From: Rhizophagus irregularis
Lineage: Eukaryota; Glomeromycota; Glomeromycetes; Glomerales; Glomeraceae
Direction of reading: 5' to 3'
DNA: 64,000 bases
Assembly (NCBI RefSeq): GCF_026210795.1
Contig: NC_089457.1
Coordinates: 3,162,001-3,226,000, forward strand
Part shown: positions 1-10,441 of the stretch, piece after piece
Numbering within the stretch: the first letter of the stretch is position 1
Layout: every line of letters starts with the position of its first letter
The notes under the pieces: generated by a model
Database searches by the model: none
Told to the model about the DNA's origin: nothing
Seen by the model: the letters and a program-made list of their open reading frames with translations, nothing else
Program-made: the position numbers and the translations under genes

Positions 1-95
1 TAAAGAGCTGAAAAACAAACCATCTAAAAAAAAAAGAAATTAGTTAATGTCCTTTAAAAGATAGAATAAAAAATTAAAAGAAACATCACACTCAC

Positions 96-670
96 CAAAT
101 TCCCACGTCCAAAAAGTAGAAAAGCTGTCTAAAAGATTTTTAAATAAACAAACATTAGTAATTATTTAATTAAATAAATAATCCAAGAATATTTACCCCT
201 TACCGAAATCCATGTCCAAAGATAACAAAGAATCGGTCATCTATAAAAATGAAATAAACGAAACATTTTAATAAACGATTCATTAAAAAAGATTATTTTT
301 TTTTTAAAAAAAAAATAAACATAACGATACCTACGTTTAAGGAGATCTTAAGAACCTTTAAATTTTCTTGTTCAAAGACTCCATAACATAATCTTCGTTA
401 GATAATCATCATCCAATTGCCTTCACAATATATTTTGAATAATAAATTCACCAAATTCCAATATCACCATCTACAAAAAAAAAAATGAAATAATTAGTAA
501 CCGTATCGCTCCGTTATTCAAAAAACCTTCCTCACGTACCGATTCACATGCATCCAAATGTTCCAAAGCACCAGCTGTCTACGGAAGAAAAAAAAGAATA
601 AACCTTTAGGGATTGTTCGTTAAAAGAATTAAAGATAAAAAACAATGCTCACCGAATTTGAATACCTCAA
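96..670 (-). other. run of very short exon-like segments
   Basis: On the minus strand five short blocks (96-128, 204-240, 452-470, 540-578 and 653-670; 33, 37, 19, 39 and 18 nt) are each preceded by a T-rich tract ending in AG and followed by a GT(A/G)AG-like donor. Spacers are about 70-210 nt and rich in A/T homopolymers. This looks like part of a gene made of micro-exons, continuing in the same orientation from the array at 946-1533 and perhaps past the left edge. I could not assemble a confident reading frame and recognise no protein. Poly-T plus AG can arise by chance in DNA this AT-rich, so transcript data would decide. Confidence 0.4.
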
Positions 671-945
671 CTACAAAAAAAAAAAAATTGAAACGTTAGT
701 AAGCGTTTCGTTATAAAAAAAATTTTTTTAAAAAAAAAAAATTGCTCTGTCCCACCAAAATCAATGATCCAGAAACGTCTAAAAAATTTCAGGTTCCAGC
801 CAAACTTCTCAATGCCTTGAACCCGCTTAGAAAAAAACAACTCTATTTTTCATTGAGATTCAAATTAGTCTAAAGGAACGAAACGCTAGTATATTTTCGT
901 CCAGCAACCCTACAAAAAAGTAGATTCTGCTCAGTTCTCCTTTAC

Positions 946-1533
946 CTCAATTCCAAAAATCTGATCATATTTTTCGTCTGGCTAATCTTAAAAAAAGAAA
1001 AAACATAAATTAAATTATTTAAAAAAAAAATCACGAAACCCTTTTCCCCGACCTTCTCTTACCTTAATTCTAAAGTCCGGCAATGTTTTTCGTCCGGCAA
1101 CCCTATCAAACAGAAAAAAATAAATTAGTTTAATTTATTAAAAAACAATGAAAAAGCTTTCCCTCAGCCCTCCCTTACTTCAATTCCAAAAGTCCAGCAA
1201 TGTTTTCGTTTGGCAACTCTATAAAAAAGAAAAAAACAAATTAGTTTAATTTATTAAAAAACAACAATGAAAAGCTTTCCCTCAGCCCTCCTTACTTCAA
1301 TTCCAAAAGTCCGGCAATATTTTTCGTCCGGCAACACTACAAAAAAGAAAAAAATATATTAAAAAAAAAATGAAAAACCTTCTCCCTCACCCTCCCTTAC
1401 CTCAATTCCAAGAGTCCAGTTTTCGTCCAATAACCCTACAAAAGAGAAAAATAAATTAGTTTAATTTATTAAAAAAAAACAATGAAAAACTCCTCTCTTA
1501 CTTCAATTCTCAAAGTCCGGCAATTTTTTTCGT
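946..1533 (-). repeat. left arm: six ~40-nt exon-like repeat units
   Basis: Six related units lie at 946-986, 1063-1102, 1179-1218, 1296-1336, 1401-1435 and 1502-1533, spaced 101-117 bp. Read on the minus strand, each has the core GTTGCCGGACGAAAA, then a CCGGACTTTTGGAATT-like segment. Each is preceded by a T-rich tract ending in AG and followed by GTAAG or GTAAA. Lengths are 41, 40, 40, 41, 35 and 32 nt. A seventh, partial unit lies around 885-916. Unit and splice consensus recur together, so the repeat period is an exon plus its introns. Whether it is transcribed is not visible here. Confidence 0.75.
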
Positions 1534-1766
1534 CTACAAAAAAGAAATTTTTTTTTTTCCAAATCGGATTATCCTGATCTAGATTACAGATCGCATCTCA
1601 TCCAATTCACGAGTGACACAAATTGCAGGAAAAGAAATTGATCATCAATCGGTCAATATTATATTGTTAACCGATTGCTACCCGATTTGACTTATCAACT
1701 TACCGGCTACGAATCGGGATAACATATTTTTTTTTAAGAGAAACTTCTCTTTTTCTTTTTTTTTAG

Positions 1767-2384
1767 GTTGCCAGACGAATAATATGACCCGGACTTTGGA
1801 ATTATGTAAGTGAAGGAGAGGAAGAATAATATTTTATTTTTTTAGGAGAAATGTTCTAACGCTTCTCTTTCTTTTTTTTTAGGTTGCTGGACGAATAATA
1901 CGAACCAGACTTTGGAATTTAGGTAAAAGGAGAGTCGGGAAGTAGGTTTTTTTTATTTTATTACGTTACTAAACGCTTCTTTTTTAGGTTGCCGGACGAA
2001 AACTACGAACCAGACTTTGGAATTATGTAAAGTGAAGGAGGGAGGGATAATATTTTTTTTTTTAAGAGAAATGTTTTAACGCTTCTCTTTCTTTTTTTTT
2101 AGGTTGCCAGACGAATAATACGAACCGGACTTTGGAATTTAGGTAAAAAAGGAGGTCGGGAGTGGATTTTTTTTATTATATTCTTTAAGAAACGTTACTA
2201 AACGCTTCTTTCTTCTCTTTTTTAGGTTGCCAGACGAAAACTACGAACCGGACTTTGGAATTTAGGTAAAAAGGGGGTCGGAGAGTGGGGTTTTTTATTA
2301 ATTCTTTAAGAAACATTATTAAACGTTTCTTTCCTCTTTTTTCAGGTTTCCGGACGAAAACTATGACCTGGAAATAAAAAATTT
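1767..2384 (+). repeat. right arm: six ~40-nt exon-like repeat units
   Basis: Six units at 1767-1805, 1883-1922, 1988-2026, 2103-2142, 2226-2265 and 2346-2384 (39-40 nt, spaced 105-123 bp) carry the same core as the left arm (GTTGCC(A/G)GACGA, then CCGGACTTTGGAATT) but in plus orientation. Each follows a poly-T tract ending in AG and is followed by GTAAG or GTAAA. With 946-1533 they form a ~1.4-kb inverted array around a spacer at about 1540-1765 that itself holds repeats of the type ATCGGT(C/T)A. The units are not multiples of three, and in the frame open through most of them two units have TGA. Confidence 0.75.
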
Positions 2385-2633
2385 GTAAATCGGAATGCCG
2401 TTCATCTTTATTAAATGAATGTTTTTTTAAAAGCCAATCGGTCACTAATCGGCTATTAATTTGGTAGCTGATTTTCTTTCATTGATCCAATTTTACATAT
2501 TAAAGTAATAAATAAAAATCCTGAATTCTTAAAAACTATCAGATATTACAAACCAATCAGTAACCAATCGGTCACCAATCGCTTATATATGTTGCATCTT
2601 TTTACAATTACTGGTTACTGATTTAATCATATA
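2385..2633. other. spacer with ATCGGTCA-type repeats
   Basis: No gene is seen. Short degenerate repeats built around AATCGGTCA and its complement (2433-2445 and 2550-2585) resemble those in the spacer at 1650-1720, which suggests they belong to the same repeat complex. Confidence 0.4.
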
Positions 2634-3917
2634 TACAGTGTGAGACAAAAAAATGAGAATTTTATTTTTGATTATTAAGGCTCAATTATAATAGAAAAAA
2701 TGTGTGAAATTTACTGTATTTTAAAGCTTAAGATCAGCTAATTTTATTAAAAAAAATTTAATATTATACACATTTGCCATTATTTCAATAATTAATTTAC
2801 AACTTCATCTAGTTGACTTTAAAATATCGATTAGAACGATTTTTAGAGTATTTTGGCATTTCTCCATCATAAATTCTTCCAAATAATTAAAATTTTTTTG
2901 GTATTCACTTCTCCGCCTTATTTTTTGTGATATTCTATAAATTTCAATAGGATTTTGGTCGGGCTATTTCATGACCATCCTGAAACTTCTGATAAATTTT
3001 CTTTTAGACTGAGCTTAAAAAAATAACTATTATGCATGGTAATTTCTCTTGTTGGAAATACCAATGAATGACCATAAAGCATCCAGAAGATCTCAGTAGC
3101 ACATGTACAAAAAATTTCTGCATAAATCTCGATGTTTATAATTTGTCTGAAACAAAATAAACTTGCTTTTTCCTTCACAAAAAACTGCCTCATACCATAA
3201 TTTCTTATATAATCTTCAGATGTACAACAAACAGGTCTTTCCTCTTTATACTAATATTTAAAAGTGTTACTAAAGAGTTGCAAGACTAATTTATTAGCAG
3301 ATAAATTTTTTTCCCATTAGTTATAATATTATTTTGTGTCCACTTTACATGTCTTTGCTTGTATGCTTCAATTAATATAGGAGTTGCTTTGGGAAGTTTT
3401 TTTTACATAATCAACACTTGAAGAATGACTTCTAATTGTTCTATATTATACTTTTCACCTGTATTTTTTAATTTTCTTGCTAAAGTTCTTGTAGAAAAGG
3501 ATGTATCATGCCTTACATATTGACTGAGTTTATGGAATGCACTTGTGGTAATTTTTTTTAGATCTTTCATTCCCTCTAGAATACTCCAAAAACTAGTTTT
3601 TTTCAATTTTTTTTGTTTTTATAAACTGTTGACAATAAAAATTACATGGGGTTGTGTAATTCTTTAATATTATATATACCATTATTTTATAAGTCTAATG
3701 AGAATTTATTATAGGTTTTTCCTTTTGCACAAGTTATTATTTTGGAATTTTTTACGAAAATAAAGGGCGTTAATAAATGTAAAAACAGTCAAACGTAGTC
3801 ACAGATGTAAGATTTATTATGTATTTAAGTGGTATAAATTTTAGTTTATTTTGGCGATATAGATTATTTTTACTCACATGATTACTTTTCTCATTTTTTT
3901 TTGTCCTACACTGTGTA
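2634..3917 (-). mobile_element. Tc1/mariner transposon relic
   Basis: A left end reading TACAGTGTGAGACAAAAAAA (from 2634) is mirrored at 3898-3917 by the complement of TACACAGTGTAGGACAAAAA. The ~24-bp terminal inverted repeats begin at a TA dinucleotide, as in Tc1/mariner elements, and the 1.28-kb length is typical. Inside, the minus strand holds broken transposase pieces: an N-terminal helix-turn-helix-like fragment at 3403-3606, a middle fragment at 2969-3193, and just downstream a frame with the family's DQNPIE motif (around 2930-2955). Stops and frameshifts show it is dead. Confidence 0.8.
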
Positions 3918-6245
3918 TATATTTTTTAATAAAGTATAATAAAATGTATTAAAAATTTAATTTTTATGTATGTTTTGTATATAGTCACACTTCTTTATAA
4001 TTACGGAAAATGGCTTATCCCAAATGTGTGACTATAAAGAGAGTTGACTGTAGCATTTATTATAAATATTTTTGCTTGTATTGACATTAAACTATGAAAA
4101 GTAAATATTTGCGATGATAAACAAAGCGATAACATCATGAAATGTCAAACAGAAATAATAAATGAAAAGAATTATGCTTCTATTACTTAGGAAGCTTTAA
4201 TCTTATATAGATATTAAAGGTTGTTAAATAATGTTTTTTTATTTTTCACGGGCTTTTTGATCTTTTTTTTATGATAGATTATTTTTAAGGTAGAATCTAT
4301 AAGATAAATGTGATTGCCATATTTTTTAGAACATACCTGTAGTTTTTTTAAGTGAACAATTTGATCTTATTTGTTTTATTTGTTTATAATTAGTTTCTGT
4401 TTTCATTTAATTTATATCAATTTAGGTTTCTTAGCAAAGTGAAAGCCATTAATGTTACTGTGAATCTATGTAATTATTTATTTTAAAAAGTTTAGTTAGT
4501 TTTTTTTGAAAGTTTTATTGTCTGGAGCAAATGCAAAGGACTATATATGTCTACGCACTATAAAAAATAATCAATCATGTATCCTAAAATTCTAAGGCAT
4601 TATGCTGCTAATCAGTAGAAAATTGTGATTACGTGAGTTTTTCTGTTCAGAAATTCCAAGGCATTATGCTGCTAATCAGCAGAAAATTACCAGAATTCTA
4701 AGACGTTATGCTGCTAATTAGTAGGAAATCGCTACTATTCTTAATATATATTAACTTTATTATTATTATTATTATGATATCTCACTCTGAACTTACAATA
4801 GTTCCCGTTTTCTAGTTTACATGAATTACTAAAATTAAGCAGAAATTATTTTTTTTTAATATGAAAGAAATAAATTCTAATAAATATGTACAGCAGATTA
4901 TTATTTAAAGAACACCTTATCATGCAAAAAATATGTGAAAGATAAAATTCTTTTATTTATCATTTTAATTCCTCTGATTAATAAAATGAGAAGTACAATG
5001 ATACTTTGAAGGATATTTACTGTCCTTATAACCATATGTCTTAACTTAAACTTCTATGAGCTACAGGCAGAATCTTCCAGTTAATATTATCCTGTAAATT
5101 ATTGGTTTATTTAATTTACGCAATAGTTCTTCCATTACAGTGTATGCTGTATACTTGTACAAAAGCCTGTGCTATGCCTTGGTTCAACAATATTCCAATA
5201 ATCCACCGTGTTAGAGGTTTGCTTCCATGGCTTCCATTTAACATTGTTTTAACACTCAACCATAATGGTTTCTTTGTAAGTAATTTTACATCTCTGACCT
5301 TTTTTTTCATAAACCCAAATGCACTTTCTCTGGCTATACATCCTTAGTTCAAAAAACAAATGGTAATGGTAAGAATAATTTATATAATATTTAGTGGGAT
5401 AACTGAGTGATATAAGATTTCAGCAAGGGCCAATATTGGAAAAAAATAATCCATTTGCCATTTATAAGATAGAGTCAATAGACCTTTACTAATTTTTTAT
5501 TATATATGATTAACCTAAAGGCACCTTAAATTTGGTGGATTGTGGTTGACATCTATTATCTAATCGGAACATATTTTGGTATGTATTTTTGAGCTATGTG
5601 TCTGAACATTTCTTGCTTAGTTTTAGTAATTTTGTTTTTAGAGAGTTTGGGTATATATATAGTAAAATAAATTAATCCATAAATTATCAGTATCAAATAA
5701 TATCCTGTGATTCAAGGGCATTTATAGTTTTTCGGTCGTACAAATTGTTCATGGTGCTAATAATAAATGATCTTACCACACCACCTCAGAAAGGTGTGAT
5801 GCCTAATAATACATTCAAAAGACATTAATATCGGATGCAACATTGCAACATGTTACTGATTTTAATTATTAAGTTAACTGATCGAAGTGATCGATATACA
5901 ATATATGCAACTTGATGTATAGAATCCCTCTGCTTACTCTTTTTTCATTATTAAATTGATATAAAACGAAGCATTACCAACTAACCTTGCAAAATTTTTT
6001 TGTTAAAGTTTTACATACACAGAGGGTTTCTTAGATTCCCATAATAAATGATAATCTTATCAACTATCAAAGGACGTGTTTAAATGACGATTATTTTGAT
6101 AATCTATTTTATTTTTATTTTTTTCTTGTTCAATAAATAGTTTATAATACAAAAGATCATTAATTTTTATATGATCCATTGAATATGCCACATTAATAAA
6201 TTATTTTATTATCCCCTAAATACTGTACAAAAGATGGAGAATTAA
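3918..6245. other. intergenic DNA with a short repeat cluster
   Basis: No gene is supported. At 4588-4730 a ~36-bp motif centred on TTATGCTGCTAATCAGYAG occurs three times. At 5116-5310 the minus strand is open for 64 codons without stop (KPLWLSVKTMLNGSHGSK region), but I recognise no family and no splice partners; it may be a transposon scrap. The rest is AT-rich. Confidence 0.4.
4588..4730. repeat. three copies of a ~36-bp hairpin-containing repeat
   Basis: Copies at about 4588-4624, 4649-4688 and 4693-4730 share ATTCTAAGGCATTATGCTGC followed by TAATCAGTAGAAAATT. Each contains the short hairpin CTGCTAATCAGCAG (perfect in the second copy). Identity between copies is high, so the amplification is fairly recent. 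Confidence 0.7.
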
Positions 6246-7463
6246 CTAATAATCATATTCGCCCGTTCCATTTTTAACCTCTGAAGTTTCATTCGGTTCC
6301 TCTATATTGCTAAACAGTTAATATCGGGCATTAAAAAAAAACAAATTGATACAAATATTAATTAAAATAAAAATACTGCTCACCATTATCAAAATATTTT
6401 TCTATTTAATATGATTAAAAAGACAATATTAATGAATAATACTTTTTAAAGATAAAAAACTACTCAAATGTATGTACCTTGTATCTCTTGTTCCTGTACA
6501 TTAACATCATCATATTCCTCGTTAAAATCAACCGCATCATAATCAAAGTCAGGCTGTAAAGTAAAAATTAATACTTTTAATCAATATTTCGATAAATTTC
6601 TTCTAAATCACAGTGTTAATTTCACACTTACATCATCACCAGACATGAACTTATTTCTCATGATATCCACAAGATCAGCCCGTAGTTGTTGTTTTTCTTC
6701 CTCAGATATCTGTGGTACATCTTCATTATCAGCCATACCATCTCCTTTTACTTTTTTCTCAATTTCGTTCTCTTCCTCCTCTTCCTCCTCCTCCTCCTCT
6801 TCTTGTTCTTCTAGAATTCTTTTCTCTTCTTGTAACCTATCATGGATATAACTTTGATCTATATCATAATAAACTCTATCAATTAAATCTACATCATCAT
6901 CAAATTGTTTGTATCTTTCTTCTTCAGGAATATATTGACCGACATAATCTTCATATAAACTTGGTTCTCTCATTTCAATAGCTTCGTCACCAAAATATGA
7001 TGTATTATCAAGCATCGTTGTAAGATATTTATACCTTCTATTAAGAATTTGTTTATTATGTCTTGAACTTGGTAAAAGTTGCTTTGATATTATTGGAGGT
7101 TCACTTGCTATCGATGAAGAAATAGTGTTTTTGTTTTGTGTAGATAGCAATTTATTTAAATGCCAATTTACTTCATAATCGCCTAAAATCAATCAAAATC
7201 GTTACTTTTTTTTAAAAAAAGTACCTATTTTTTATTATTCATATACCTCTTAAACATTCGAATTTTTCCAATTCATTTTTAGGTAAAAATTTACCCCATT
7301 TCGTTAAGAACAAAGCAGGATCATTTTCTAATGTTTGTTTCATTGTAGTTAATTTTTCATCATCAGTAGCTTCGATTTCATTTTCTCTTAATGTTTTAAA
7401 TTGTATCGATGATAAATTTTTTGAAATATGGTCAAAAATTTCTTCTTTTGTATTAATATCCAT
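6246..7463 (-). CDS. CCDC97-like protein (spliceosome-associated family)
   Basis: Four exons on the minus strand: 7463-7247, 7182-6632, 6553-6478 and 6301-6246. All junctions are GT-AG and phase-consistent, giving 299 residues. The N-terminal ~70 residues contain a stretch ending FLPKNELEKFECLRG. The middle has the family core: NRRYKYLTTMLDNTSYFGDE, then YEDYVGQYIPEEERYK. A run of ~13 glutamates lies inside a charged coiled-coil segment, and near the end MRNKFMSGDDPDFDYDAVDF matches the conserved C-terminal block of CCDC97. In animals CCDC97 associates with SF3B of the U2 snRNP; a similar nuclear role here is inferred. The gene looks intact. The third acceptor is chosen at ATAG because the nearer upstream AG would give an immediate stop. 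Confidence 0.85.
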
Positions 7464-10105
7464 TTCAAATTAAGGTAGAAAGCTAATTCAATAGATCTGA
7501 CGATCCTTAACTGTTAATTGATAATGTTCGCGTGATATACATCTATGACGTTCATTTTACTATATAAACGGTACTAAATTATCTAAACATCTAAAACCTA
7601 AGTGCAATATGGAAAGAGAAAAAAAAACCAAAAATCTAAACTAGGTGATACAAAAGTAAATTTTTCTTTTGCGACGTATCATTTTAAAGCTGGGAAGATT
7701 TAAAAGGAAGTAATACTTATCAGAATTTACTTTAGAATTATCAATACAGTAATTGAGAAACGTTTTCAAGGTATATTTTCTTATTACTTTTATGTCGCAA
7801 TATTGTACCATGAATTTTATTTTTTACAATTTTAATTTTTTTTTAGAAAAAGAAATTGAAAGTAAATGAACTAAAAAAAAGCGGGAATGGAAGGGAAATA
7901 GTGAAGACAAATCGTTAGTAGATTTCTTAAAAGCAGACGTGTAAATAGCAACTAATAAAAGAAGATACGCATCAAACAAAAAATTATTGATCTAAATAGA
8001 AAAAAGCAGGAGATACTACACTGCCACATAATCGCGCAATAGTACTCTAATATTAATTAAATAATTGGAAATTGATACGCAAACTCTTCACATATTAAGA
8101 AAGACGAGTTTGTTCATGAGAAAATTGTAATGCATATAAAAGGTTTAATCGAAATCAAAGATAACGATAGATATGAATTAGATTGGAAGGTGTCGATAAA
8201 GAAATTATAACAAAAATTGGCACGCAATGTAAAATTTTAATTAAGCCTCAAAAATAAGTATATAGATTATCAGCAAGAGGTGTAAAAAAAATGTTGAAAA
8301 TTAATGATTACAAGAATTGTTCTGCAATGGTTGAGCGCGGAGAAAAATAGTGTGCCCAGTTTCTTCCCTCTAAATTAGAATGTGTCTTAACTTAGGAGAA
8401 TTCTTCCTTCTAAATTTACATGCAATAACTTCTACGGACTTGGAACTTCGTTATTCCGTTCTAGCTATTAAATGATGCTTATAACTCCTGAGTCCTGACG
8501 TTAACGTTTTAGTTGTTTTACTGCCGCAAAAAGTTGTACAGTACAATAACAGATGTGTCATGAGGTTTCTCGTATGGTGAAAGGAGGGATAGCACGGGCC
8601 CGCACCAAATCAAAATAGTATAATGCTCCACCATCACAAAATACTGTATCATGCAGCCATGAGGGTTTTCTAAACTAAAAAGATTCACCGCATAGAGTGC
8701 ACAGATTGCGCAGAAGATCGCAATTGTAAGATTATCGGGGTCAGTTAAAAATATACATGGATAACTTGTCAATTATAAAATTTATCTATATTCACATGCT
8801 TTAATGAGTTTATCATATCTAGACAGTCGTCCTTGGTTGAACGGTAAGAATCTATTATAGCATGAAATGCTTCATATCCAACTTGCAGTATGTTTGCCCA
8901 TCATAGAGCGGCAAATACGAAACGTGTATATCGCATTTAATTTGTAAATGTCTATTCTTTTTTATTCAAGGCTTTTTCTGAAGGGAACAGTATATCGGGA
9001 TGGATCGGATTTTACGTCCTAGGTTCTGGTTGGCTATCTTTTGAAGCTTCGTGGTGATAAGGTTACGTGACTTTTGCTGGAAAATAGAATTAAGCTTTTA
9101 GTGTTATAACGTAAAGAAAAAAAGTTCACAAATATAACAGTTAATGCAGGTAGATTATGTGACGTCCCAAGACTATCCAACAACGTGTAGCACAGTGGAA
9201 GCTGACTGGATACTAGCAGATTATTATCAATTGGTGGAATGATTATGTTAAGATGTTCGTTATGAAATGTGGACAAAATCTCTTCAATATTTCATCTTTA
9301 TTGCTTTTACTGGGAATTTAAAATTTTGATCACAATTATAAGAATCTTGGACTTATGATTAATTCTGGAAGAGGGTTTTTTATATTTTTGTAATATGTAA
9401 AATTAAAAATATGTACTCCTTTCTTGGATTTTTTTTCAATTATCCATGACAGTTACTCGTTTTTAAATGGCAAGATTTGTTTATTTTAAACAGATTTTAA
9501 ATTATTATATTGTCAATTACTATTATTTATCAAAATTCGAAGGTCACTTACTGGTGTATACGAGGTTATATTGTCTACTGCAGGTTACTATGATTAATTA
9601 GATAATTATATAAAAGGGTTAAAGGTGACATATACAAATACTGGCTATGGAAACGTTCTTTAACGTTTCGAAATCTTTTTATGGCGCTAAAATTAATGGT
9701 AGAAAGGTTGATGGAACATAAGAGGGAAAAAAGAACTGGAAGATACAATATGAGAGGTTATTTGTCAACTTTGTCAACTTTATAATTCACTTTTTAAAGT
9801 ATTCTGGAACTTATTAAAATTTTTGATTTTTCAACTTTTTTTTTCATCGTAGTATAATCGTTAAACAAAAATGTTTTTAAAGAATCCTAATATTTCATAA
9901 TGATCGAACTTTTAGATCATAAAAGAAACTATATTTCCGTTGAATTCTGTATATCTGATATCATATAATCTGTTACTAACAAATTATCTAAATTATATTT
10001 TTTTCCTATCGATCTAACTAATCCCAAAATTATAGTATTATCAATCCCTTGAGTGATAAAATTTAAAAGTTTACACAAATTTTTTTGCTATGGGGTTGGT
10101 AAATA
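7464..10105. other. intergenic DNA, no gene recognised
   Basis: The region contains the promoter side of the CCDC97-like gene (7464-7620) and then AT-rich DNA. Slightly more GC-rich stretches at 8320-9280 may be decayed coding or transposon sequence, but no frame carries a motif I can name. Confidence 0.4.
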
Positions 10106-10113
10106 TATATAAG

Positions 10114-10256
10114 CAGTGATGTGCATTTTGTGCTTCCAATAGAATAAAATTCGGATTGGAAGCTTCCAATCCAAAGGTTTTATTAGTAAATTATGCTTCC
10201 AAATCTTCCAAAGGTGCTTCCAAGAGTGCTTCCAATCTTCCAATGGCACATCACTG
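10114..10256. mobile_element. 143-bp hAT-type MITE with perfect 8-bp target duplication
   Basis: The element begins CAGTGATGTGC and ends GCACATCACTG, an 11-bp perfect terminal inverted repeat. It is flanked by identical 8-bp copies of TATATAAG (10106-10113 and 10257-10264), the target length made by hAT transposases. The interior is built from repeats of TGCTTCCAA and its complement TTGGAAGC, and has no coding capacity. The perfect target duplication points to a fairly recent insertion. It lies about 180 bp upstream of the alpha-galactosidase start codon. Confidence 0.9.
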
Positions 10257-10441
10257 TATATAAGGTCTAGACCACGTTTTTTTAATCAAAAAAAGAATAC
10301 TAAACCTAATTTAAATTATTGTATTACACACAAGTAAATAAATAGGTTGTTTCTTCAAACTCTTATCACTTGTCTTAAAAAATAAATACAAACTCATGAA
10401 ATTTACGATAAAAAAAAAATCCTTGAATTTGAGGTCTTGAT

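Noticed and set aside
5102-5347. Overlapping open frames on both strands
   Set aside because: No family, no intron partners and no codon pattern to prefer either strand; kept only as a possible relic.
6645-6981. Plus-strand Ser- or Pro-rich reading frames
   Set aside because: They are antisense shadows of the poly-Glu region of the CCDC97-like gene.
8820-8930. Possible tRNA-like sequence
   Set aside because: No cloverleaf with a T-loop GGTTCRA-type box could be drawn.
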